Positions 1 through 7,209 of a stretch of DNA of 24,358 nt are shown here, piece after piece; position 1 is the first letter of the stretch, and each line of letters begins with the position of its first letter. This DNA is from an uncultured Bacilli bacterium (lineage in GTDB: Bacteria; Bacillota_I; Bacilli_A; RF39; UBA660). The translations under genes and the position numbers were made by a program. The DNA lies in assembly GCA_934179675.1 (NCBI GenBank), contig CAKPQS010000022.1, positions 1 through 24,358 of the forward strand, read 5' to 3'. The notes under the pieces are model-generated. The model ran no database searches and was not told the origin of the DNA. It saw only the letters and a list, made by a program, of their open reading frames with translations.

Positions 1-844
1 GAGTAAATGTTGCTGTTTGAGTTAAATCGTGTATCATATATCTATCAAGATATTCCTTCATTTCTGTTCTACTAAAATCACCTTTATAATTATGATTTCT
101 ACCAAGAAATCTTATTCCAGAAATTAACCCTATTTTTGAAACTAATATTCCTGTTCTATCATCAATTAACCATTTTACAGGTGATACTTCTACCCAAACG
201 TAATCGTCATCTCTATAAAAGGCGCCATTTGAAAGTTTAAATTTATTTCCACCAAAATCAGAATTTGCTCTTATACGAATATATTTCTTTTCTTGATATT
301 CATATTCTTCATAAGTTACTGGTTTGAATCCTGTACAATAATCATCATATTTTACTGAATCAAATGTATAACTTCTTCCGGTTTTTTTTATTCCTCTATT
401 ATATTCTAATTCTAATATACTTTGCATCCTTGAATCAGCAGCATATTGTGGATATTCTCCATATTCTACTTCTTCAGTTCCGTTGTATCCCCTCACTCTG
501 TTCGGGGAGATTTGAGAAAAGATTACAGAAGATTTCAAAACTGGGCGAACAACGCCATGGCGTATGTGGCTATACCTATCGTACATATTACCATCCTCAG
601 CGACTGCACGGACATCATTGGCGTTATCATCTGATCTAGTCCAAAACCAACTAGTTCTGCCTTTTAAAGAACTATCTTCATCAATATTATAATCTGTATC
701 TTCGCATAAATAGCTACCTGTCAATACACATAAATCTGTGATTGCAGCTTTTGTTCCATACTTTCTTATTACTTCTAATTGAGATTCTTTATCATTACCC
801 CAAATTTGTCCTTCCGACAATAAAGTTAAATCTTGATTATTCAT
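1..844 (-). CDS. DUF6273-type protein, 3' end missing (partial)
   Basis: The minus frame is open from an ATG at 844 to the window edge (281 codons without a stop), so the C-terminus lies outside. The start is preceded by GGTGATG at good spacing; an in-frame ATG at 853 is possible but would sit inside that site. Two segments look like DUF6273 domains. The first has a Trp-x-Arg-Ser (FWTRS) motif followed by a Gly-Val-Val-Arg-Pro (GVVRP) motif. The second begins with VEYGEYPQ and later has VWVEVSPVKWLIDD and ILVSKIGLIS, resembling the usual 'fGkYPQ ... WkvL ... LLiSk' pattern. No signal peptide is visible. The function is unknown; proteins of this kind are common in gut Firmicutes, sometimes in large families. 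Bases 481-660 are far richer in GC than the rest of the gene. Domain call moderately sure, function unassigned. Confidence 0.75.
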   Translation of the reverse strand, partial: MNNQDLTLLSEGQIWGNDKESQLEVIRKYGTKAAITDLCVLTGSYLCEDTDYNIDEDSSLKGRTSWFWTRSDDNANDVRAVAEDGNMYDRYSHIRHGVVRPVLKSSVIFSQISPNRVRGYNGTEEVEYGEYPQYAADSRMQSILELEYNRGIKKTGRSYTFDSVKYDDYCTGFKPVTYEEYEYQEKKYIRIRANSDFGGNKFKLSNGAFYRDDDYVWVEVSPVKWLIDDRTGILVSKIGLISGIRFLGRNHNYKGDFSRTEMKEYLDRYMIHDLTQTATFT

Positions 845-865
845 TTTTTTCATCACCACATCTGT

Positions 866-896
866 ATTTTACCATATTATTTTAATATAATGTAAA
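866..896 (-). promoter_or_regulatory. possible promoter of the DUF6273 gene
   Basis: On the minus strand a TAAAAT -10 box (866-871) is preceded by TGG, giving an extended -10. A TTTACA-like -35 lies at 891-896 (19-base spacer, or 18 if read as TTACAT). It overlaps the 3' end of the amidoligase gene. The spacing is long, so this is only a candidate. Confidence 0.35.
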
Positions 897-1865
897 TTTT
901 TTAACCTTATCTAATTTTCCATTACCTATTTTAAATGATTTTAAATATTGTCTTAAAAAATTTATTTTATCCAAATTATTATTAAAAATTAAATCACAAA
1001 ATTCAATAGCTTCATCCAAATATATTTCTTTATAATATTCTAAATTAGAATATTCATTTTTATTCATTTCATGTCTTTTAGAAAGTAAATCATCATTAAA
1101 ATTATTACTTTTTGAATATTTTAATAATTTAACAAATAAATTAACATTGTTTTGCCATATAACAGGATCTAATGTACCATTTGGACATCTAAACTCAATT
1201 GTATTTTTTAAAAAATAACCACAATCAAATAAAAAATTATCTAAATTAACTGCTCGCCTATCTTCATAAAGAAATCTTTTTTTAATATTATCTAAATTAT
1301 TTTTTAATATATTATAAGCATTCCAAAAATCATTAGAAACAGGTGCTGCATATTTATACATATTTACACGTTCCGTCAAAAATTCACCATAACAAAATCT
1401 AAATATTACATTTTCATATACTGACCATAATTTTACAAAATTTAAAAAATATATTTTTTCATTTTCAAGAATATGAGCACCAATATGAACATGACCACCT
1501 GAATTTAAACCAACATGACCATTTTTTTGAACAAAAAGACATATTTTTTTTAATTGATCCCAGTATATTTTTTCATCAGTTAAAATAGGAGAATTAATTT
1601 CTGCACCATCATCCAATGATGGATCATGTTTCATAATCCATTCTGATTTTAAAGCATTAAATTTATCCAATAATTTGCGATACTTAACATTTTCAAATTC
1701 TAATTCTAAACCAAAAGTAATATCTTTGGAAAAATTTAAACTATCTCTATATTCAATATAATAATCATCTAATAAATTAAATAGTTCTAATAAATCAGAA
1801 CCATTTATATTAGAAAATATATCATTTTTATTAGGATAAATATATTTAAATATTTTTTCATTCAT
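882..1865 (-). CDS. glutamine-synthetase-like amidoligase (Amidoligase_2 family)
   Basis: Predicted 327-residue enzyme of the COOH-NH2 ligase superfamily with a glutamine-synthetase fold, which joins an amine to a carboxylate using ATP. Visible motifs: GLELEFE near residues 52-58 (acidic, likely metal-binding), HDPSLDDGAEINSPIL near 80-95, GGHVHIG near 123-129 (the family's His-x-His), and TIEFRCPNGTLDP near 222-234 (Arg in a conserved strand). All the hallmark blocks are present in the usual order, so it is probably active. The substrate cannot be read from the sequence. I chose ATG 1865 rather than an upstream GTG at 1874 because GGTG lies 6-7 bases before it. It overlaps the preceding membrane-protein gene by eight bases (ATGAATGA), which suggests translational coupling and a shared job. 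Confidence 0.82.
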   Translation of the reverse strand: MNEKIFKYIYPNKNDIFSNINGSDLLELFNLLDDYYIEYRDSLNFSKDITFGLELEFENVKYRKLLDKFNALKSEWIMKHDPSLDDGAEINSPILTDEKIYWDQLKKICLFVQKNGHVGLNSGGHVHIGAHILENEKIYFLNFVKLWSVYENVIFRFCYGEFLTERVNMYKYAAPVSNDFWNAYNILKNNLDNIKKRFLYEDRRAVNLDNFLFDCGYFLKNTIEFRCPNGTLDPVIWQNNVNLFVKLLKYSKSNNFNDDLLSKRHEMNKNEYSNLEYYKEIYLDEAIEFCDLIFNNNLDKINFLRQYLKSFKIGNGKLDKVKKFTLY

Positions 1866-2661
1866 GCTTAACACCTACTAATTTATTATAATTATCCTTT
1901 TTTATTTTAATTTTAGTTTTTAAAGTATCAGGATCAAGACTCTTATAATAATCTTTTATTTTATAAATATTTTTAATAATTTTTTGTTTATTTTTATCAT
2001 TTAATTGAATAGAAAGTAACAAATTATAACAAAGTACAATGATAAGTAAACATGCAGCTGTAGAACTTATATTTTCACCAATTGTTTCCGGTACAACAAT
2101 AAAATCATCATCTAAAATGGAATATAAAATAATTTTAAATGAATGATTATCTAATTCATCTAAATTTATCTTATTTTTTTGTTCACTACCTTCTAATATT
2201 GGTTTACCTAAAATATTTTCCAAATAAATTTTATTATATGTAAATATATCATAAATATCTATATTTTCTAAATTATCTAAACTATATTTTTTAAATTTTC
2301 TTTCATATAATCCATCATCATTTAAATGCCATTTATCATACAAAATTAAAGAATTAATAGCATTATTATAATTAGCATATTGTTTTTCAATAGTAATGTT
2401 ATATGAATTAGTATATTCCGATTTTTCATTTAAATAATTTTTTTTTCTATCTCTTTTAAATGGTGTTGAATCATTTAAAGAAAAACCTGTAACAACTACA
2501 CCTGCTGAAAGAATATATGGAAGTGCTAATTTAAAATAATACAATCCTAATTTTAAATTTCTCATATTTTTATTTTTTTTATTATATTTATCAATATTAT
2601 TTAAATATTTTTCTAAATAATCTATATCATTTTTTAAATCCAAAATTATATTTTTGTTCAT
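1858..2661 (-). CDS. unknown two-helix membrane protein coupled to amidoligase
   Basis: 267 residues, not recognised as a named family. The N-terminus (about 1-38) is rich in Lys and Asn and probably coiled and cytoplasmic. A hydrophobic segment near 40-61 is followed by a polar region of about 135 residues, a second hydrophobic segment near 197-218, and a strongly basic tail. The charge pattern predicts both ends inside and the 62-196 loop outside the cell. There are no Cys clusters or catalytic signatures I can name. The ATG at 2661 follows a near-perfect AGGTGATC ribosome binding site. It is the first gene of a two-gene unit with its own promoter and overlaps the amidoligase gene. By inference it could be a membrane partner or the target of that enzyme. 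Confidence 0.7.
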   Translation of the reverse strand: MNKNIILDLKNDIDYLEKYLNNIDKYNKKNKNMRNLKLGLYYFKLALPYILSAGVVVTGFSLNDSTPFKRDRKKNYLNEKSEYTNSYNITIEKQYANYNNAINSLILYDKWHLNDDGLYERKFKKYSLDNLENIDIYDIFTYNKIYLENILGKPILEGSEQKNKINLDELDNHSFKIILYSILDDDFIVVPETIGENISSTAACLLIIVLCYNLLLSIQLNDKNKQKIIKNIYKIKDYYKSLDPDTLKTKIKIKKDNYNKLVGVKHE

Positions 2662-2686
2662 AAGATCACCTATTCAGCTGAAAAAT

Positions 2687-2715
2687 ATAATAGCACTTTA
2701 TTAATAAAAAAGCAA
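2687..2715 (-). promoter_or_regulatory. promoter of membrane-protein/amidoligase unit
   Basis: TTGCTT (2710-2715), a 17-base spacer, and TATTAT (2687-2692) with TGC directly before it (extended -10). It lies between the murE terminator and the AGGTGATC ribosome binding site of the membrane-protein gene, so the pair is probably transcribed separately from murE. Confidence 0.65.
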
Positions 2716-2718
2716 ATT

Positions 2719-2744
2719 AAAAAATAGTGAGTTATTCACTATTT
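2719..2744 (-). terminator. intrinsic terminator after murE
   Basis: On the minus strand a stem AAATAGTGA/TCACTATTT with a five-base loop (ATAAC) is followed by a T run. The left arm contains the murE stop codon. It separates the murE unit from the amidoligase unit. Confidence 0.75.
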
Positions 2745-4063
2745 ATTATTTCCATAGTTGTATTTAAATCTGAAAAATATCTTTTCTTACCATTAATAAT
2801 TTGATAATTTTCATGTCCCTTACCAAGTATTAATAAAATATCATTATCATTTAAATAAGAAATACCCTCTATTATTGCTTTTTTTCTATCTTTAATAATT
2901 TCATAATTTTCTTTCTTAATTCCCATAACAATATCTGAAATAATATTATTTTCATTTTCATTCCTTGGATTATCATTTGTAATAATCACTTTATCAGAAT
3001 AACTAGAAGCAATGTTGCCCATTATACTTCTTTTGTTTTTATCCCTATCACCACCACATCCAAATATGGTAATAATCTTATTTTTTTTAAATTCATTTAC
3101 ACTTTTTAAGACCTTTTCCATAGCATCTGGTGTATGTGCATAATCAATAAATATTTTATTATTTTTATAATTTATCAAATACATTCTACCTGGCGGTGCG
3201 AATACATCTACTTCTAAAATTTTATTTAAATCAAAATTTAGATAATTAAGAGTGGCTACTGCTTCTAAATAATTATATGCGTTATATTTACCAACTAAAT
3301 TAAGATGCTTAAAATAATCTTTTTTGAAATTGAATGTTAAATCTAAAGAATCGATATTTAATTTAATATTTTTAATTTTATAGTCGCCAAACTTACCCAC
3401 TTTAACATTGTAATTGTTATCAAACATGAAATCTTTATAGTTGCAATCATCAGAATTAATTATAGCAATTCTTTTATTTCTTAATTTATCGAAAAGTAAC
3501 ATTTTTGTTTTTTTATATTCATCCATATTTTTATGATAATCTAAATGATCTTCCGTTAAATTAGTAAATATACATGCGTCATATTTTAAACCATATACTC
3601 TATCTTGATCTAAAGCATGACTAGATACTTCCATCACTACATATTTAATATTTTCTAAAGAACATTCATATAAATATTCATATAATTCTTCAATATCTGG
3701 TGTAGTATTATTTAATACTTTTATCTGATTATTTTTGTAAAAACCAATTGTTCCAATATAAGCACATTTAACATTCATTTTATTCAAAATTTCATAAATT
3801 ATATAACTAGTAGTAGTTTTACCATTAGTACCTGTAATACCTATCAAAGTTAAATCCTTTATTTTATCATAATATTTATTATAAATATATTCATTATAGT
3901 ATTGTTTTGGATCATCAACAATAATTGTATTATTATCATATTTGAACTTTGAAATAATCAAGCTCGCACCATTCTTTACAGCATCATAAACATACTCCTT
4001 ATTAAAAGTAGTATCCACAAATGTATCACCGGGTACTACTTTTCTTGAGTCTTTTTTAAGCAT
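2732..4063 (-). CDS. murE: MurE, UDP-MurNAc-L-Ala-D-Glu:meso-diaminopimelate ligase
   Basis: Cytoplasmic Mur ligase that adds the third residue of the peptidoglycan stem peptide. Visible: the N-terminal DSRKVVPGD block, the ATP-binding GITGTNGKTTT at residues 75-85, VMEVSSHALDQDRV, the TNLTEDHLDYH block followed by the Lys-rich stretch holding the carbamylated Lys, DYAHTPDA, GCGGDRDKNKR and GKGHE. The selectivity motif reads DNPR (364-367), the form typical of meso-diaminopimelate enzymes; Lys-adding enzymes such as that of S. aureus have DNPA or similar. At 443 residues it is shorter than the usual 480-500, mostly in the N-terminal domain. ATG 4063 is preferred to a GTG at 4081 because AGGAGG lies just before it, although the spacing is only three bases. 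The gene begins seven bases after the stop of the Mur-like gene. Confidence 0.93.
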   Translation of the reverse strand: MLKKDSRKVVPGDTFVDTTFNKEYVYDAVKNGASLIISKFKYDNNTIIVDDPKQYYNEYIYNKYYDKIKDLTLIGITGTNGKTTTSYIIYEILNKMNVKCAYIGTIGFYKNNQIKVLNNTTPDIEELYEYLYECSLENIKYVVMEVSSHALDQDRVYGLKYDACIFTNLTEDHLDYHKNMDEYKKTKMLLFDKLRNKRIAIINSDDCNYKDFMFDNNYNVKVGKFGDYKIKNIKLNIDSLDLTFNFKKDYFKHLNLVGKYNAYNYLEAVATLNYLNFDLNKILEVDVFAPPGRMYLINYKNNKIFIDYAHTPDAMEKVLKSVNEFKKNKIITIFGCGGDRDKNKRSIMGNIASSYSDKVIITNDNPRNENENNIISDIVMGIKKENYEIIKDRKKAIIEGISYLNDNDILLILGKGHENYQIINGKKRYFSDLNTTMEIINSE

Positions 4064-4070
4064 ATTCCTC

Positions 4071-5243
4071 CTAGATATCACTATCTAATAGTATATATGT
4101 TTTTTTACTTTTTAATATGTCAACTATTCCTTTATATTCATCTAATTTTTCTATAATATATATCTTATTTTTATCATAATTATTTTCCATTAACATTTCA
4201 TATATCAATGGCATATTATTAGTATTAAGTAAAATAATATAACTAAATTCCCTTGCAAGTAAAGAGCCGTAAGCTTTATTTACATTATCATCAGCATTTT
4301 TTATACCACCAGTTACAATTACTTTTTTACCTTTATAATTACTTATTAAATCCAGTCCTTCATAATGATTATAGCAACTATAGCATTTTGTATTTGATAT
4401 TAAAGTTCCATCTTCATTTTGAATTATTTTTATTTTTGTTGGTTTTAAATTATTTAAACCTCTTCTAATATCATAATCTGTTAATTTCAAATATTTGCCT
4501 AATGCATATAATGATAAAGCCATCTTATTTTCATCATAACTAATTAAATCAGTGGTAAGTATATAGTTTTTATTTTCATAAGCGTAAGTTATTACACTTT
4601 TATTATTACTATATTTAATACTTTTAATATCATAATTTCCATTATTTTCTTGAATAAGAACATCATTAACAAAACCATTACCAAAATTTATTATATTTTT
4701 TATATTTAAATTTTCATTATTTGATACAATTATTTTAGTAAATTTATCATTTTTTTTATTAAATTCTTTATATATATTTTGTTCATCTTCTATAAATATA
4801 ACATCATGTCTAAAATTTAAAAAATATTTTAATTCTTCTTTACAATTTGTTTTAATTAATATTAAATTTTTAATTTTTTTCTTTAATCTTAAAATATCTA
4901 TTTTTCTATTAATTTTTTTAAAAATTGTTATTATAAATTTATCACATAAAGATAAAATTATATATCCAATTATGGGCAAATTAAATGGTAGTATTAATAT
5001 ATATATTAGTATTGTTTGATAAAATACTTTTGTAAATTTTTTAAATCCACCTTTATTATAATGTATTATAAAAACAATATTTAACAAACTAAATATTAAA
5101 TATATATTTGTTCCCCAAAATAGTTCAATTAAATAAAATAATAAGTAAATAACATCAATTTCTGTATTTTTTTTACTATTTGTTATATATAATGTTTTAA
5201 AGAAGATATACAAAATATAAGTGATTATAAATACATACTTCAC
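4071..5243 (-). CDS. membrane-anchored Mur-ligase-like protein with degenerate P-loop
   Basis: 390 residues. The first ~110 hold four or five hydrophobic segments (about 1-20, 30-61 as one or two, 75-107). The rest resembles a Mur ligase of the MurF type: the C-terminal third has YDIRRGLNNLKPTK, a DGTLIS strand, CYSCYNHYEGLDLI (compare MurF 'D.YNaNP.S...AL') and KKVIVTGGIKNAD (compare 'vLGdM.ELG'). Where the ATP-binding G-T-N-G-K-T should stand there is I-K-T-N-C-K-E-E (130-137): Thr, Asn and Lys remain but both Gly are lost, and most of the central catalytic domain is missing. It is therefore probably not a working ligase. It starts at GTG 5243 behind AAAGATGG, 14 bases after the ApbE-like gene. 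The overall relationship is moderately sure; the function is unknown. Confidence 0.6.
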   Translation of the reverse strand: MKYVFIITYILYIFFKTLYITNSKKNTEIDVIYLLFYLIELFWGTNIYLIFSLLNIVFIIHYNKGGFKKFTKVFYQTILIYILILPFNLPIIGYIILSLCDKFIITIFKKINRKIDILRLKKKIKNLILIKTNCKEELKYFLNFRHDVIFIEDEQNIYKEFNKKNDKFTKIIVSNNENLNIKNIINFGNGFVNDVLIQENNGNYDIKSIKYSNNKSVITYAYENKNYILTTDLISYDENKMALSLYALGKYLKLTDYDIRRGLNNLKPTKIKIIQNEDGTLISNTKCYSCYNHYEGLDLISNYKGKKVIVTGGIKNADDNVNKAYGSLLAREFSYIILLNTNNMPLIYEMLMENNYDKNKIYIIEKLDEYKGIVDILKSKKTYILLDSDI

Positions 5244-5257
5244 TTTATACCATCTTT

Positions 5258-6067
5258 CTATTTTGTAAAATCTTTAGTAAAAATTAATTCATCTTCATTA
5301 GTGTACCATATAGCATCACAATTATATTTTTTTAATATTTCTTTACCATCTTCAATACTTAAAAAATATAAATAATTAGATAACATTTGAACATCTAAAA
5401 TACTATCACCTATTACAGTAACACTTTTATAATTATTTTCTTGTTTTAAAGTTTTTAAATTAATCAAATTATGATAAATTTTACCTTCAATTGAGTAATA
5501 ATTTTGATATGGACCAACTGTAGAGATAGACTTATTATCTAATTTTAAAAATGAAATGTATTCATCTTTTTTATAAGGCTTTTCAATAGCTACAGTAAAT
5601 TTAGTATTATTAGCACGACCTAAAGAAAAAATATCACCCATATTAATTATATAAGAATTAATATTATATTCTTTTATTTTATTTTCTAATTTAGAAATTA
5701 TAAAAGATTTAATAATAGAACTATAATCAATATTATTGTCATTTGTGTATACAGGTATTATTTTATTTTTTTTAGCATTTTCAAATATATTATTTATATC
5801 TTTGCGATAAATACTAACATATCCATTAGTTTTATTAATAACATCAAGTCCGTAATTATATAATTCTTTTTCATCGTAATTTTTTAAAATATATTCTAAT
5901 TCATTAAATAATTTATTGGGTTCATTAGATGTATATATTCTAATATTTACACCATTAAAATCAGAATACATTTTAGAATACTCTTTTAATTTATTTTTAT
6001 TATATAAAAAAACAAAAAATAAAACAGATGCCACAATTAAAAAAAATGATATAACTAATCGTTTCAA
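5258..6067 (-). CDS. ApbE-like (FAD:protein FMN transferase family) divergent protein
   Basis: 269 residues with an N-terminal signal or anchor (hydrophobic 4-22, no lipobox Cys), so it should act outside the membrane. The C-terminal half follows the ApbE order: INMGDIFSLG (141-150; family 'DlGGi..G'), VAIEKP (159-164), SISTVGPY (180-187; family 'TSGdY'), IYHNLINLKT (197-206; family 'HIidPkTG'), SVTVIGDSILDVQMLS (215-230; family 'SVTVia.s...aDalST'). ApbE enzymes transfer FMN to a Thr of partner flavoproteins. Several catalytic positions differ here and the protein is shorter than the usual ~330 residues, so activity is doubtful. The start is TTG 6067, chosen because GGTGAT lies before it and the membrane segment would otherwise be lost; the next Met is residue 33. 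Confidence 0.62.
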   Translation of the reverse strand: MKRLVISFFLIVASVLFFVFLYNKNKLKEYSKMYSDFNGVNIRIYTSNEPNKLFNELEYILKNYDEKELYNYGLDVINKTNGYVSIYRKDINNIFENAKKNKIIPVYTNDNNIDYSSIIKSFIISKLENKIKEYNINSYIINMGDIFSLGRANNTKFTVAIEKPYKKDEYISFLKLDNKSISTVGPYQNYYSIEGKIYHNLINLKTLKQENNYKSVTVIGDSILDVQMLSNYLYFLSIEDGKEILKKYNCDAIWYTNEDELIFTKDFTK

Positions 6068-6085
6068 TTTTTATCACCGTTTTCC

Positions 6086-6114
6086 ATTATATCATATTTT
6101 ATAAATTATAACTA
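6086..6114 (-). promoter_or_regulatory. promoter of the ApbE-like/Mur-like/murE unit
   Basis: TATAAT (6086-6091) preceded by TGA (extended -10), a 17-base spacer, and TAGTTA (6109-6114) as a weak -35 overlapping the ylmC stop codon. A start near 6079 gives a leader of only about 12 bases containing the GGTGAT site. Confidence 0.55.
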
Positions 6115-6333
6115 GTCTATTTTTACTAAAATTACATCTTCACCAATTTTTTCAATTTGCTTCCACATTACTTCCATTTCATTTTTAGAATTAAATAGCG
6201 CAAATTTACTCTCTTCAACAACTAAACTTTTCATTTCTCCTTCTTCATCTATATTTACATCTATTATACTTCCTATTTTTTTACCATCTCTAATATTAAT
6301 AATATCTTTATCTTGTAATTCAGATAAACGCAT
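6112..6333 (-). CDS. ylmC: YlmC/YmxH family PRC-barrel protein
   Basis: A 73-residue protein beginning MRLSELQDKDIINI with GKKIGSIIDVNID, the typical start of the YlmC/YmxH family (a PRC-barrel-like fold of unknown molecular function, named for sporulation because of its genomic context). The size is close to the family norm of about 80. The ATG follows AGAGGTG. It lies 20 bases after sigG, as in Bacillus where ylmC is found close downstream of sigG, so the linkage supports both calls. The family role is not settled and nothing in this copy narrows it. Confidence 0.85.
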   Translation of the reverse strand: MRLSELQDKDIINIRDGKKIGSIIDVNIDEEGEMKSLVVEESKFALFNSKNEMEVMWKQIEKIGEDVILVKID

Positions 6334-6353
6334 ATAACACCTCTATTAACATT

Positions 6354-7130
6354 TTATTCAATTAATTTTTTAATGTTCATAATTCCTAAATGTTCTAGTC
6401 TAGATATTTGAGCTTGTGATATTCCAAGTTCTTCAGCTAATTCCATTTGTGTTTTGCCTATAACAAATCTTTTTAGTAAAATTAATCTTTCTTTGTCTTT
6501 AATTTTTTTTAAAGCTTCTTTTAGAGCAAGTATTGTTTCTTTTGGATATACATTTCCTTTTTTATCTTCCAATTGATCAAACAGATAAATTGGATCACCG
6601 CCATCTGAATAAACTGGTTCAAATATACTAACGGTATCTTTCATAGAATCTATTGCATTACATATTTCATATTCACTTACATTTAATAATTGAGCTAATT
6701 GCTTTATTGTTGGTTCTTTTTCATTTTTACTTGTTAATTCCTCTTTAGCTTTTAATATTCTATATGCTAGATCTTTAACAGAGCGTGCTACTCTTATACT
6801 ATTACTATCTCTTAAATATCTTTTTACTTCCCCTAATATCATAGGAACAGCATAAGTAGAAAATTTAACATCATAGGATAAATCAAAATTATTAATAGCT
6901 TTTATTAGACCTACAGTGCCAATTTGAAATAAATCGTCCATATTATCAGTTCGATTATTATATTTTTTTAGTATTGATAATACTAATTTTAAATTGCCAT
7001 TTATTAATTCTTCTCTTGCTTTTTCATCACCACTTTTCATTTTTTCAAATAAATTCTTCATTTCTTCATTACTTAAAACTTTGATATTCGCAGTATTCAC
7101 GCCACATATTTCTACCTTGTGTCGTGCCAT
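6354..7130 (-). CDS. sigG: RNA polymerase forespore sigma factor SigG
   Basis: A 258-residue sigma factor that in endospore formers directs late forespore transcription. The N-terminus MARHKVEICGVNT is almost the Bacillus SigG start, and EICGVNT is diagnostic for SigG rather than SigF or SigB. Region 2 (about 28-98) includes NGNLKLVLSI, DDLFQIGTVGLIKAINNFD and KFSTYAVPMILGEVKRYLRD; region 3 includes RVARSVKDLAY; VSIFEPVYSDGGDPIYLFDQ is the SigG-typical linker; region 4 ends with KTQMELAEELGISQAQISRLE (helix-turn-helix). The ATG follows AGGAGGAATT. No sigE or spoIIGA lies upstream, unlike Bacillus; it sits behind the trmD operon, separated from it by a probable terminator, and may drive its own transcription (see 7146-7175). 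Confidence 0.95.
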   Translation of the reverse strand: MARHKVEICGVNTANIKVLSNEEMKNLFEKMKSGDEKAREELINGNLKLVLSILKKYNNRTDNMDDLFQIGTVGLIKAINNFDLSYDVKFSTYAVPMILGEVKRYLRDSNSIRVARSVKDLAYRILKAKEELTSKNEKEPTIKQLAQLLNVSEYEICNAIDSMKDTVSIFEPVYSDGGDPIYLFDQLEDKKGNVYPKETILALKEALKKIKDKERLILLKRFVIGKTQMELAEELGISQAQISRLEHLGIMNIKKLIE

Positions 7131-7145
7131 AATTCCTCCTAGTTT

Positions 7146-7175
7146 AATAATGAGTTAAATGTTAAAAAATATACA
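7146..7175 (-). promoter_or_regulatory. candidate sigma-G-type promoter of sigG
   Basis: TGTATA (7170-7175) and CATTATT (7146-7152) are separated by 17 bases. This resembles the Bacillus sigma-G pattern (roughly G-n-A-T-R at -35 and C-A-T-n-M-T-A at -10, recalled from the literature), with one mismatch in the -10. A poor sigma-A reading (TTGTAT, 18 bases, CATTAT) is also possible. Confidence 0.45.
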
Positions 7176-7209
7176 AAAAAAATACTTAATATTCACCAGT
7201 AAGTATTTT
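7175..7209 (-). terminator. probable terminator before sigG
   Basis: On the minus strand AAAATACTT pairs with AAGTATTTT across a 13-base loop and is followed by a run of eight T. The 5' arm lies inside the last codons of the upstream small gene. It would end the pilin-trmH-rimM-trmD transcript and isolate sigG. Confidence 0.6.

Noticed and set aside
491..513. CCCC/GGGG hairpin inside the DUF6273 gene as an attachment site or terminator
   Set aside because: It lies inside an open coding frame, has no T run and no second copy in the window.
364..639. Plus-strand reading frames within 364-639
   Set aside because: They lie opposite the longer DUF6273-type frame, which has recognisable motifs and a ribosome binding site, and their products look like translated noise.
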